Below, piece after piece: positions 34,844-41,056 of a stretch of DNA of 41,056 nt (position 1 is its first letter; each line of letters starts with the position of its first letter). The DNA lies in contig JAGCYU010000007.1 of the NCBI GenBank assembly GCA_017960645.1, positions 1-41,056 on the forward strand. The letters are read 5' to 3'. The position numbers and the translations under genes are program-made. The notes below the pieces were generated by a model that did no database searches, was not told the origin of the DNA, and saw only the letters and a list, made by a program, of their open reading frames with translations. The stretch comes from Alphaproteobacteria bacterium. Its GTDB lineage: Bacteria > Pseudomonadota > Alphaproteobacteria > CAAHEQ01 > UBA3637.

Positions 34844-36484
34844 TTATGAATCATCCTCTTGCTTTTCATCTTCGACTGATAAATCCGTCTGTAATGGTTT
34901 AATCCGCTGTATCTTAGCTCCTTTAAATAATTGTTCTATTTCAGAAACTAACGGCGTTTTTTCCAGCGTTTGATAGAGCTGGTTTTGTGCCGCTTGTTTT
35001 TTTTCTTGAAGAGTTGCTTCTCCCCCAGAGGCTAAGCGTTCAATTTGCCATATATCTCCAGTGTGTTTTTGTAAAAATTTGGACAGGTCCGCGGAGAGAT
35101 TTTTAGGTGCATCCGAGGCAAAAGAACAGGTGATTTTTTGTGGTTCTATCCGTATTAAATGAATATAGTTTGAAATATTATAGGCAAGTAACCGCTCTCC
35201 TGCCTTTTGAGCCGTCTCGACAATTTCCTTTAAATCATGGAAAGTGATAGAGTTTTTTTGCTCTGGGATAGATGACGTTGATGTAGTTAATGATGATGTT
35301 GATATAGATAGGGATGCTCCAGGGACTATATCATTTTTTTTTATAGATTTCAACAGCTGTGCCGGGGTGGGCATTTCGGATAGATAAGCCCATCGAATCA
35401 ATAACATTTCCAATGCTTGAAATGGCTTGTCCGCTGTGCGAATTTCTTGAATCCCTTTTAACAGCATTTGCCAAGCCGCTGTCAAAGATTGCATGGATGC
35501 ATTTGTAGCAATATCCTTTAACCTTTGAAGTTCGGATGGGGTTGCTCCTTGAAATGGAGAAGAATTAGGTAAAATCTTTAGAGTTGTCAAGTCGTGTGTT
35601 AACTCTAATAAGTCTTGTGCAATTGATAATGGATCGGCACCATTGGCGTATTGCTGATTAACCAGATCAAAGCAGGGTGGCATATTGCCTTGTAATACAT
35701 TTTGATATAAATCCAACAAAACACTCTTGTCTGCGATACCAAGCATCTTTCGCACGTCTTCAATGGATGGATTATTGGGTAATTGAGTCATAGCTTGATC
35801 CAGTAAAGACAGGGAATCACGTACAGAGCCATCCCCCGCTTTTGCAATTAACTGTAACGCTTCTTCGGAAAATTTCTTTTGTTCCTTTTGACAGATTGTT
35901 CCTAAATATTCTGCTAATACAGGTGTATCAATCCTCTTTAAATCAAATCGTTGACAACGGGATAAAATGGTTACAGGTACTTTACGGATTTCTGTTGTTG
36001 CAAAAATAAATTTAACACGTTCAGGGGGCTCTTCCAATGTCTTTAATAAAGCATTAAAGGCCGCCTTAGTTAGCATATGAACTTCATCAATAATATAAAA
36101 TTTAAAACGTGCAGATACAGGATTATATTTAGCCCCTTCAATGATTTCTCGGACGTTATCAACGCCGGTATTGCTGGCCGCGTCAATTTCAATAACATCC
36201 ATGTCAGAATCGGCTGCAATATTGATGCAGTGTGGACATTTGCCACAGGGATTAGGGGTCATGTCACCTTTGCCGTCCGGTCCTATACAATTTAAACCCT
36301 TGGCAATAATACGGGCTGAAGTTGTTTTTCCAATGCCTCGGATTCCGGTTAACATATAAGCTTGTGCCAGACGATTTTGTTGGATGGCGTTTGTAATTGT
36401 GCGAACCAAAGCGTCTTGGCCGATTAAATCATCAAATATTTGAGGGCGATATTTACGTGCCAATACGGGGGATTGTCCAGCCAT
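34844..36484 (-). CDS. dnaX: DNA polymerase III subunits tau and (probably) gamma
   Basis: A 546-residue clamp-loader ATPase. Walker A GIRGIGKT is at 47-54, the zinc module has C66, C80, C83 and C86, Walker B is IIDEVHML (131-138) and sensor 1 is FIFATTE. Domain III ends near residue 370, and the remaining part is tau-specific, contacting DnaB and the polymerase. I start at the ATG at 36484 (MAGQSPVLARKYRP) with AAAGGA upstream; an in-frame ATG at 36520 would lie inside the SRP RNA. A run of nine A at codons 381-384 may create a shorter gamma form. Confidence 0.97.
   Translation of the reverse strand: MAGQSPVLARKYRPQIFDDLIGQDALVRTITNAIQQNRLAQAYMLTGIRGIGKTTSARIIAKGLNCIGPDGKGDMTPNPCGKCPHCINIAADSDMDVIEIDAASNTGVDNVREIIEGAKYNPVSARFKFYIIDEVHMLTKAAFNALLKTLEEPPERVKFIFATTEIRKVPVTILSRCQRFDLKRIDTPVLAEYLGTICQKEQKKFSEEALQLIAKAGDGSVRDSLSLLDQAMTQLPNNPSIEDVRKMLGIADKSVLLDLYQNVLQGNMPPCFDLVNQQYANGADPLSIAQDLLELTHDLTTLKILPNSSPFQGATPSELQRLKDIATNASMQSLTAAWQMLLKGIQEIRTADKPFQALEMLLIRWAYLSEMPTPAQLLKSIKKNDIVPGASLSISTSSLTTSTSSIPEQKNSITFHDLKEIVETAQKAGERLLAYNISNYIHLIRIEPQKITCSFASDAPKNLSADLSKFLQKHTGDIWQIERLASGGEATLQEKKQAAQNQLYQTLEKTPLVSEIEQLFKGAKIQRIKPLQTDLSVEDEKQEDDS
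35331..35342 (-). promoter_or_regulatory. Candidate slippage site for dnaX gamma
   Basis: On the minus strand nine A (35342-35334) are followed by TGA (35333-35331) in the -1 frame. The reading frame is ATA AAA AAA AAT GAT. A -1 ribosomal slip or one added A gives Lys then TGA, a product of 384 residues. Loss of one A gives Met-Ile then TAG. A GATATAG/CTATATC inverted repeat (35326-35332 and 35301-35307) follows at once. Confidence 0.55.
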
Positions 36485-36508
36485 TTTTATTCCTTTAATA
36501 TCATAAGT

Positions 36509-36596
36509 GGAAGGGAACATGACCCGTCAAACAAAAGCTGGGCTGCTTTCTTCCGAACCTGACCCGCTATCTTAAGGGTAACGCCCACGCCCTTCC
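36509..36596 (-). ncRNA. ffs: Signal recognition particle RNA, small bacterial type (4.5S)
   Basis: The minus strand has the universally conserved SRP apical domain GGTCAGGTTCGGAAGAAAGC followed by AGCC, with the GGAA tetraloop that binds Ffh. The ends GGAAGGG (36596-36590) and CCCTTCC (36515-36509) pair to close the long hairpin, giving about 88 bases without an Alu domain. The RNA works with Ffh to target membrane proteins. It has its own promoter, no visible terminator, and dnaX begins 24 bases beyond its 3' end. The exact ends are estimated from pairing. Confidence 0.9.
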
Positions 36597-36603
36597 AAAT
36601 AAG

Positions 36604-36632
36604 ATGGTAGCAAATTTAACAACTTTTGTCAA
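36604..36632 (-). promoter_or_regulatory. Predicted SRP RNA promoter
   Basis: Consensus TTGACA (36632-36627), 17 bases, TACCAT (36609-36604); start near 36597, one base before the predicted RNA 5' end. It lies just beyond the DUF192 stop. Confidence 0.65.
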
Positions 36633-36634
36633 GG

Positions 36635-37075
36635 CTAAAAGCGAATTTTATCACCAACACGTATATTATGTTCGTTGACAGTTCCTGCATTGACTTCTAA
36701 GACTGCAGAAGCAAAAACTTTAGAGGAAATAATTGTTTCATCCATCGGTTTTGCATTTTTGTGAATAGACACGACTTTATTATTGTTGATAAAGATCATA
36801 TCTAAAGGAATATAAGTATCCTTCATCCACATACGTACCACTTGTGGATGTTTAAAAACAAACAACATTCCGGAATCTTTATCCAAAGAGTGACGATTCG
36901 CGAGTCCTTGTTCTCGTTCCTTTTGCGTAACAGCTTTTTCTACAAAAAACGAGATTGGCTTATTCATTGTTTGAATGTAAATTTTAGAATTATTACGTGT
37001 TTCTTGGTATAGAGCATCAAAACCTAAACAAATAAAGAAAGTGGCTAAAAGAACAGTGGCAATAATCTTTTTCAT
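36635..37075 (-). CDS. DUF192 family exported protein
   Basis: A 146-residue protein with an N-terminal signal or anchor (IIATVLLATFFICLGFDALY, about 4-23) and one DUF192 domain. Family marks are KEREQGLANRHSLDKDSGML, VVRMWMKDTYIPLDMIFI and AVLEVNAGTVNEHNIRVGD. Its biochemical role is not established. AGGAGG precedes the start, 3 bases after the Bax-like gene, so it is the third gene of a murJ-bax-DUF192 unit. The SRP RNA promoter follows its stop. Confidence 0.9.
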   Translation of the reverse strand: MKKIIATVLLATFFICLGFDALYQETRNNSKIYIQTMNKPISFFVEKAVTQKEREQGLANRHSLDKDSGMLFVFKHPQVVRMWMKDTYIPLDMIFINNNKVVSIHKNAKPMDETIISSKVFASAVLEVNAGTVNEHNIRVGDKIRF

Positions 37076-37078
37076 GAT

Positions 37079-37906
37079 TTAATCCTCCTGTATAAAAGTA
37101 AGTTGATCCAGTCGTGACAAAAGTGGATTTTGTAAAATCAGTTTTCGAATTTTCGTTGTATAGTTAGGGTCTTCAGGTCTATATACCCTGAGCGAAAGGG
37201 CAAAATTATACGATTGCTTGCGATTAGCACCTCGGCTGGCAGCATTTTGGCGTTGAACTCTCCAGACAAAATAATTGGGGGTGGAATTCATTTCTTGAAC
37301 GTAACTTTCTGTTGCTTTAATTAAGGAATCAAATTTTATTTTGGTATAATTTTTATCGTCCAGCCAGCCTGTTTGACCATAGGGGGATTCCATCTGCTTT
37401 TTGCCCCAATCGGTATCATAAGCACTTTGGGCAATTGCCATCCCTACAGGAACTTCATCGGCTTTTAATAACAACTGTTCCAGTTGAGTTGTCACTGTTT
37501 TTTTTGACACAACATCATATTTTTCAACTAAGTGATTGAAAAAGGCTTGCTCCGTTTCTGTCCAAGGTTCCTGTTGATCATATTTTTGCTTTAAAGTGGC
37601 AATGACAACTTTGTCTTGTATCGCTTTTTCATTTTCCCTTAAGATAAGTGCCCCAAGGACTTGTGCATAAAGTGTTTTATTCCCATTTTGGACAAAATCC
37701 TCCGGTAATTTTTCAACATATACTCGTGGCACCTGAGATTCGGTGGCACTTTGAAATAGCTTTTTAAGTTCTGCGGTTGTTTTAGGCCTGGCTATAAACT
37801 CTTTTGGTGGTTCATTAATTTTTTGAATAAATTGGTCGGCCACTACAGCATAGGCAGGGCGTGCAAAAAAACTGCATATCAAAATCAAAAAATGTATCCA
37901 TTTCAT
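37079..37906 (-). CDS. Bax-like glucosaminidase-domain exported protein (catalytic Glu replaced)
   Basis: A 275-residue protein with signal peptide MKWIHFLILICSFFARPAYA. The C-terminal half resembles E. coli Bax and the FlgJ-type glucosaminidase fold: VPVGMAIAQSAYDTDWG, then FDSLIKATESYVQEMNSTPNY. In active relatives the first motif carries Glu (AQAANESAWG); here Asp164 stands in its place, so activity on peptidoglycan is uncertain. I start at the ATG at 37906, which overlaps the murJ stop as ATGA; a longer in-frame start lies inside murJ. Pairing with murJ suggests a cell-wall role (inference). Confidence 0.82.
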   Translation of the reverse strand: MKWIHFLILICSFFARPAYAVVADQFIQKINEPPKEFIARPKTTAELKKLFQSATESQVPRVYVEKLPEDFVQNGNKTLYAQVLGALILRENEKAIQDKVVIATLKQKYDQQEPWTETEQAFFNHLVEKYDVVSKKTVTTQLEQLLLKADEVPVGMAIAQSAYDTDWGKKQMESPYGQTGWLDDKNYTKIKFDSLIKATESYVQEMNSTPNYFVWRVQRQNAASRGANRKQSYNFALSLRVYRPEDPNYTTKIRKLILQNPLLSRLDQLTFIQED

Positions 37907-39492
37907 TGCATGCCTCCTCGTCTGCGCAACAAAGCTAAAAATTGGGACATAGGAATGCCTCTGGTAATCAATAATGCAATAATAAAGGCAATAACACCGC
38001 CACCAACCATAACAGACAATAGCACAACTTCTCGAACTTTGCAAGGGATAATTTCTGCGGGGATTAAACTATCCACTTCTTTGATCAACCAAAGAAATAC
38101 CCCCATAATGCAACAAGACAGTAAAATTCTGGGAAAACGGTATTTAAATAAGGTGTCAAAGTAAAATTGCTTGTGCTTTTTTAAAAGAATCCAATATTGA
38201 ATTGCATTTACCCAAGTTGTAATGCCTGTGGCCATGGCAATACCTAAATATCCCCAAAATTGCATTAAAATTAAGGCCAATATAGCATTTAAAGTGACCC
38301 CGATAATCGCGATTTTAACGGGAGTGGCGGTATCCCCACGTGCGTAGAAAAAGGGCGCTAAAGCTTTTGTGAGCATATAAGCGGGCAATCCACAAGCAAA
38401 TATCATAAGTGCTTTTGCCGTGTTTGCGGTATCTTGGGCTGTAAATAATCCATGTTGAAACAACGTTTGAATGATTGGGGTGGCTAATAAAATCAAGCCT
38501 ACAGCAGATGCCACAGACATGGCAATGGATACTTCCAAACCTCTGTTCAATTGTGTATTGGCTTTAGCATATTCGCCAGCTTTAATATGTCTTGACAAAA
38601 CAGGTAATAAAGCTGTTCCAATAGCAACGCCAATCACACCAATAGGTAATTGAAACATATGTTGTGCATAATTCAACCATGAAATTGCTCCAGCTCCTAC
38701 AAACGATACAAATAGTGTATCAAAAAACAGGTTGATTTGATAAACACCTGAACCCAAAACACCAGGGGCCATTTTACGTAATAATGTTTTGACGCCGGGG
38801 GCTAAATGATACAAAGCCTTAATCGGATTCATTAAGCCAAAAAGATAGTCGGCTTTATAGACATGATAAAGAACAAACAACAACTCAATAATGCCGGCAG
38901 CCATCACACCCCATGCCAAAGCATATGCAGGTGCAAAATTGCTGTTGATATAAGGTGTTAAAAACAATAGGAAAGCGATCATAGATATGTTTAACAGAGT
39001 AGGGGCAAACGCTGCAGCCCAAAACTTGCCTAAAGAGTTCAAAACGCCACTTAATAAAGAAACCAATGACACACAAAGCAAAAATGGAAAAGTAATACGG
39101 CTGAGCGAAGTTGTAAGAGCTAATTTCCCTGGAATTTCGTCAAAACCAGGGGCTAATAAAAACATGACTGCAGGCATAATGATTTCAACCACCAGCGTAA
39201 AAGCTAATAAAACATATAATAAGAAATTAAAGACAGCTTTGGTGAATTTAATAGCATCCTTTTTGCCGCCATTTTGAATTTCTGAGGCCAATAATGGAAC
39301 AAAGGCGACATTCAAAGCCCCTTCTGCGAACAAACTTCGAAACAGGTTTGGTAAGCGCCATGCCACAAAAAAGGCATCAGCCATCATACTGGCACCCAAA
39401 AAACGTGCCATAAAAATATCACGCACAAAACCAACAATACGGCTGATAAATGTGCCCCCACTGACTGTAGCTATGGACTTTATTAATGACAT
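37903..39492 (-). CDS. murJ: Lipid II flippase MurJ
   Basis: A 529-residue inner-membrane protein of the MOP exporter superfamily that flips lipid II for peptidoglycan synthesis. About 14 membrane segments are evident. Family marks are the N-terminal TVSGGTFISRIVGFVRDIFM, ADAFFVAWRLPNLFRSLFAE and ALNVAFVPLLA. I start at the ATG at 39492 (MSLIKSIATV), the usual family start; an upstream in-frame ATG at 39528 lies within the predicted -35 box. No Shine-Dalgarno is present, and the -10 box ends 7 bases before the ATG. Confidence 0.96.
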   Translation of the reverse strand: MSLIKSIATVSGGTFISRIVGFVRDIFMARFLGASMMADAFFVAWRLPNLFRSLFAEGALNVAFVPLLASEIQNGGKKDAIKFTKAVFNFLLYVLLAFTLVVEIIMPAVMFLLAPGFDEIPGKLALTTSLSRITFPFLLCVSLVSLLSGVLNSLGKFWAAAFAPTLLNISMIAFLLFLTPYINSNFAPAYALAWGVMAAGIIELLFVLYHVYKADYLFGLMNPIKALYHLAPGVKTLLRKMAPGVLGSGVYQINLFFDTLFVSFVGAGAISWLNYAQHMFQLPIGVIGVAIGTALLPVLSRHIKAGEYAKANTQLNRGLEVSIAMSVASAVGLILLATPIIQTLFQHGLFTAQDTANTAKALMIFACGLPAYMLTKALAPFFYARGDTATPVKIAIIGVTLNAILALILMQFWGYLGIAMATGITTWVNAIQYWILLKKHKQFYFDTLFKYRFPRILLSCCIMGVFLWLIKEVDSLIPAEIIPCKVREVVLLSVMVGGGVIAFIIALLITRGIPMSQFLALLRRRGGMQ

Positions 39493-39499
39493 ACTAGCG

Positions 39500-39528
39500 A
39501 CTGTATCACAAATCAAATGGCTATGCAA
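39500..39528 (-). promoter_or_regulatory. Predicted murJ promoter, start at or next to the ATG
   Basis: TTGCAT (39528-39523), 17 bases, TACAGT (39505-39500) with TGA before it (extended -10). The ATG follows 7 bases later, so +1 is at or one base from the start codon. Confidence 0.5.
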
Positions 39529-39571
39529 GGAAAAAATATTTGCTTATAATCTTGAGGGGTGTGGTTTATTA

Positions 39572-39600
39572 TTGCATTTGTTATGCTTTTAATTTATACT
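39572..39600 (+). promoter_or_regulatory. Predicted promoter of the tandem binding-protein genes
   Basis: TTGCAT (39572-39577), 17 bases, TATACT (39595-39600); start near 39607, then AAGGAGAG before the ATG at 39623. Confidence 0.55.
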
Positions 39601-39622
39601 ATCACTAACAAGGAGAGGTACG

Positions 39623-40720
39623 ATGAAAAAGATCAATTGGAAAAGCATTTTGGGTTGGGGATGTGCGGCATTAGTGGCTGGATTCATAGTCTATTCTAAC
39701 ATGCAAGAACAAAAGGCCTTGCAGAACTCTGGCAAGAAAAATGTATATGCTGTTTTACCTATCTCCGGTCCTTTTACAGAATATGTCAAAGTCGTCAAGG
39801 ATACAATCAAGTTATGGCAAGAAGACCATCCAAATGCGCCATTCCAAATTACCTACTTGGATTCAGAATCAAATCCAAGCAAAACTGTTTCCATGATACA
39901 TCAAATGGCCTCTGATGAAAAGAATCCATTGTTTATCACGTCTATGTCCTTAATCAATTCTGCCATTTTACCCGTTGTGGAAAGATTAGATGGTTTTAAT
40001 TTTGCGATTACAATGACCTCTATAAAACCTGAATTCAAAAACACGCATTTCCAAAAAATATCACACAGCGGTGAGGATGAGTTAGTTCCTATACTGAATT
40101 ATACAAAAAAGTTTAAGAGGGTTGCACTGTTTTACACAAATGAGGAATTTGGTCTATACAGTGAAAAGTTCATAACCAAGAATTTGGAAAATACAGATTC
40201 AAAAGTTGTTTCCGTCATTCCAATAGAACTGTCCAGCCTGAACAACAGAATTGAAGTCATAAAAGGATTATCTGAAAAACCAGATGCAGTTTTAGTGCTA
40301 GGGTTGCCAACAATGGGGGTATTGAATATCATTCGTGAATTACATGTTCAAGAATATACAGGAACTATCATTGTCAGTTCTTCTTTTGTGCATGACTACA
40401 TTGTTAAGACAATGGAAAATAACATGGAAGGAATTATAGCCCCCTTTATTGATTTGAATCAGTTAGATTCACAATTTAAGAAAAAATTATCAGCCCATAA
40501 TATCAATATCAATTTTTCAACGGCTGAATTGTATGATGTGTTAAACATCATCAATTATACACTTGAAAACAACCAGCCATTTAATCAGGAAACATATACA
40601 AAAATGGGTAAGTGGAAAGGCGTTGCCGGTGATGTGATTTTCCCTGGAAATGGTGACAGCCTGTATCCATTTATTTTGGTTCAATACAAAAATGGTGAGT
40701 TCGTCCCGGTAGAGGAATAA
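39623..40720 (+). CDS. Membrane-anchored type-1 periplasmic binding protein (Leu/Ile/Val-like)
   Basis: A 365-residue protein. One N-terminal membrane segment (about 9-24, ILGWGCAALVAGFIVY) is followed by a periplasmic-binding-protein type 1 fold: YAVLPISGPFTEYVKVVKDT, ITYLDSESNPSKTVSMIHQM and LFITSMSLINSAILPVVERL are the usual opening elements, and RVALFYTNEEFGLYSEKFI opens the second lobe. No lipobox or clear cleavage site is seen, so it probably stays tethered. It may present small ligands to an ABC importer or act as a sensor; no permease or ATPase gene is in the window. The next gene is a paralogue. Confidence 0.85.
   Translation: MKKINWKSILGWGCAALVAGFIVYSNMQEQKALQNSGKKNVYAVLPISGPFTEYVKVVKDTIKLWQEDHPNAPFQITYLDSESNPSKTVSMIHQMASDEKNPLFITSMSLINSAILPVVERLDGFNFAITMTSIKPEFKNTHFQKISHSGEDELVPILNYTKKFKRVALFYTNEEFGLYSEKFITKNLENTDSKVVSVIPIELSSLNNRIEVIKGLSEKPDAVLVLGLPTMGVLNIIRELHVQEYTGTIIVSSSFVHDYIVKTMENNMEGIIAPFIDLNQLDSQFKKKLSAHNININFSTAELYDVLNIINYTLENNQPFNQETYTKMGKWKGVAGDVIFPGNGDSLYPFILVQYKNGEFVPVEE
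39674..39750 (+). repeat. Direct repeat, copy 1 (anchor region of binding-protein gene)
   Basis: 77 bases matching 40785-40861 with two mismatches (39697 and 39718), inside the coding sequence for the membrane anchor and linker. Spacing between copies is 1111 bases. Confidence 0.85.
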
Positions 40721-40733
40721 GAAAGGAGTAGAA

Positions 40734-41056
40734 ATGAAGAAACTCAATTGGAAAAGTATTGTTGGATGGGGAATTGCAGCATTGGTGGCTGGATTCATAG
40801 TCTATTCCAACATGCAAGAACAAAAGGCATTGCAGAACTCTGGCAAGAAAAATGTATATGCGGTGTTGCCTTTGACTGGATTGAGTGGTCACATTGGGAC
40901 AGAGCAAAAAGCAGTTATAGAGTTATGGAAGAAAAAAAATCCAAATGCCCCCTTTAACATTCATATCATTGATTCTGAAACAACTCCTATGAAAGCAATA
41001 ACAGCATTAAGGCAAGCCCTTTTAGATGAAGAAAATCCTGTTGTTATTACTTCAAA
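40734..41056 (+). CDS. Second membrane-anchored type-1 binding protein (3' end outside window)
   Basis: The frame opens at the ATG at 40734 with GAAAGGAG upstream, 13 bases after the previous stop, and runs off the window after 107 codons. It begins MKKLNWKSIVGWGIAALVAG. The first 49 residues differ from the preceding gene at only five positions, while the ligand-binding part diverges quickly (LTGLSGHIGTEQKAVIELWK). It is a tandem paralogue with a conserved anchor and different binding surface, and probably shares the promoter at 39572. Confidence 0.85.
   Translation, partial: MKKLNWKSIVGWGIAALVAGFIVYSNMQEQKALQNSGKKNVYAVLPLTGLSGHIGTEQKAVIELWKKKNPNAPFNIHIIDSETTPMKAITALRQALLDEENPVVITS
40785..40861 (+). 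repeat. Direct repeat, copy 2 (anchor region of paralogue)
   Basis: Partner of 39674-39750, 75 of 77 bases identical. Together with the less conserved first 51 bases of each gene there are no insertions or deletions across the first 128 coding bases. Confidence 0.85.

Noticed and set aside
36485-36520. Longer dnaX start at 36520
   Set aside because: It would begin inside the SRP RNA, and the residues before MAGQSPVLARKYRP do not resemble DnaX; the ATG at 36484 has a good ribosome site.
37907-38044. 46-residue N-terminal extension of the Bax-like protein
   Set aside because: It lies inside murJ and precedes a clean signal peptide starting at 37906; the ATGA overlap at 37903-37906 is the likelier junction.
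34844-41056. tRNA genes near the SRP RNA or in other gaps
   Set aside because: No GTTCRANNC-type T-arm with an acceptor stem was found in any intergenic gap by eye.
1-41056. CRISPR arrays, insertion sequences, prophage or integrase genes
   Set aside because: No regularly spaced repeats, transposase motifs, terminal inverted repeats or phage genes were seen; the only long direct repeat is the paralogous pair at 39674 and 40785.

Overview
The window is a gene-dense, AT-rich segment of a Gram-negative chromosome, most likely from an alphaproteobacterium. The evidence is the ruvA-ruvB-ybgC-tolQRAB-pal-cpoB-tilS-ftsH order, a lepB-rnc-era-recO cluster, a DciA (DUF721) helicase-loader gene, and a short SRP RNA in front of dnaX. 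A rubrerythrin with an N-terminal rubredoxin-like domain suggests an anaerobic or microaerobic, possibly gut-associated, lifestyle (inference). MsbA, a family-9 heptosyltransferase-like enzyme, MurJ and Tol-Pal show an outer membrane with LPS-type glycolipid.

Layout. 1-354 is the end of a Cys-containing exported-type protein. 366-1478 (-) is a GT4 glycosyltransferase and 1652-2194 (+) a rubrerythrin. 2202-13184 (-) is a long operon-like block: ruvA, an unknown membrane protein, ruvB, ybgC, tolQ, tolR, tolA, tolB, an unrecognised lipoprotein, pal, cpoB, tilS, ftsH. dnaB (13316-14770, +) diverges from it. 14772-18252 (-) is lepB-rnc-era-recO-queH. 18342-20879 (+) is tgt-dciA-Cys-rich membrane protein. 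20855-22777 (-) holds a GT9 enzyme and a CbpA-like DnaJ. 22873-24153 (+) is a FieF-like metal transporter plus a small unknown protein. 24150-31945 (-) holds a U32 peptidase-like protein, leuS with an in-frame stop, pepN and a Sel1-repeat protein. fabD (+) follows, then 33012-39492 (-): murJ, a Bax-like protein, DUF192, SRP RNA, dnaX, msbA. The window ends in two tandem membrane-anchored type-1 substrate-binding proteins, the second cut by the edge.

The genes are mostly housekeeping: envelope integrity (Tol-Pal, MsbA, MurJ, LepB), replication and repair (DnaB, DciA, DnaX, RuvAB, RecO), RNA maturation (RNase III, Era, TilS, QueH, Tgt) and proteolysis (FtsH, PepN). I saw no tRNA or rRNA gene, insertion sequence, prophage or CRISPR array. 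No gene-free stretch exceeds 300 bases.

The most notable signals are regulatory or concern gene integrity. (1) leuS is interrupted by one in-frame TAA. (2) dnaX carries a run of nine A with prompt stops in both alternative frames, suggesting a shorter gamma product. (3) Between pal and cpoB, an intrinsic terminator, a promoter whose TATAAT is the terminator loop, and a hairpin covering the cpoB Shine-Dalgarno all share about 55 bases. (4) Many predicted promoters share TTGC in the -35 box with exactly 17 bases of spacing. (5) fabD, murJ and the GT9 gene appear leaderless. (6) Uncharacterised genes sit inside the ruvAB and tol-pal blocks.
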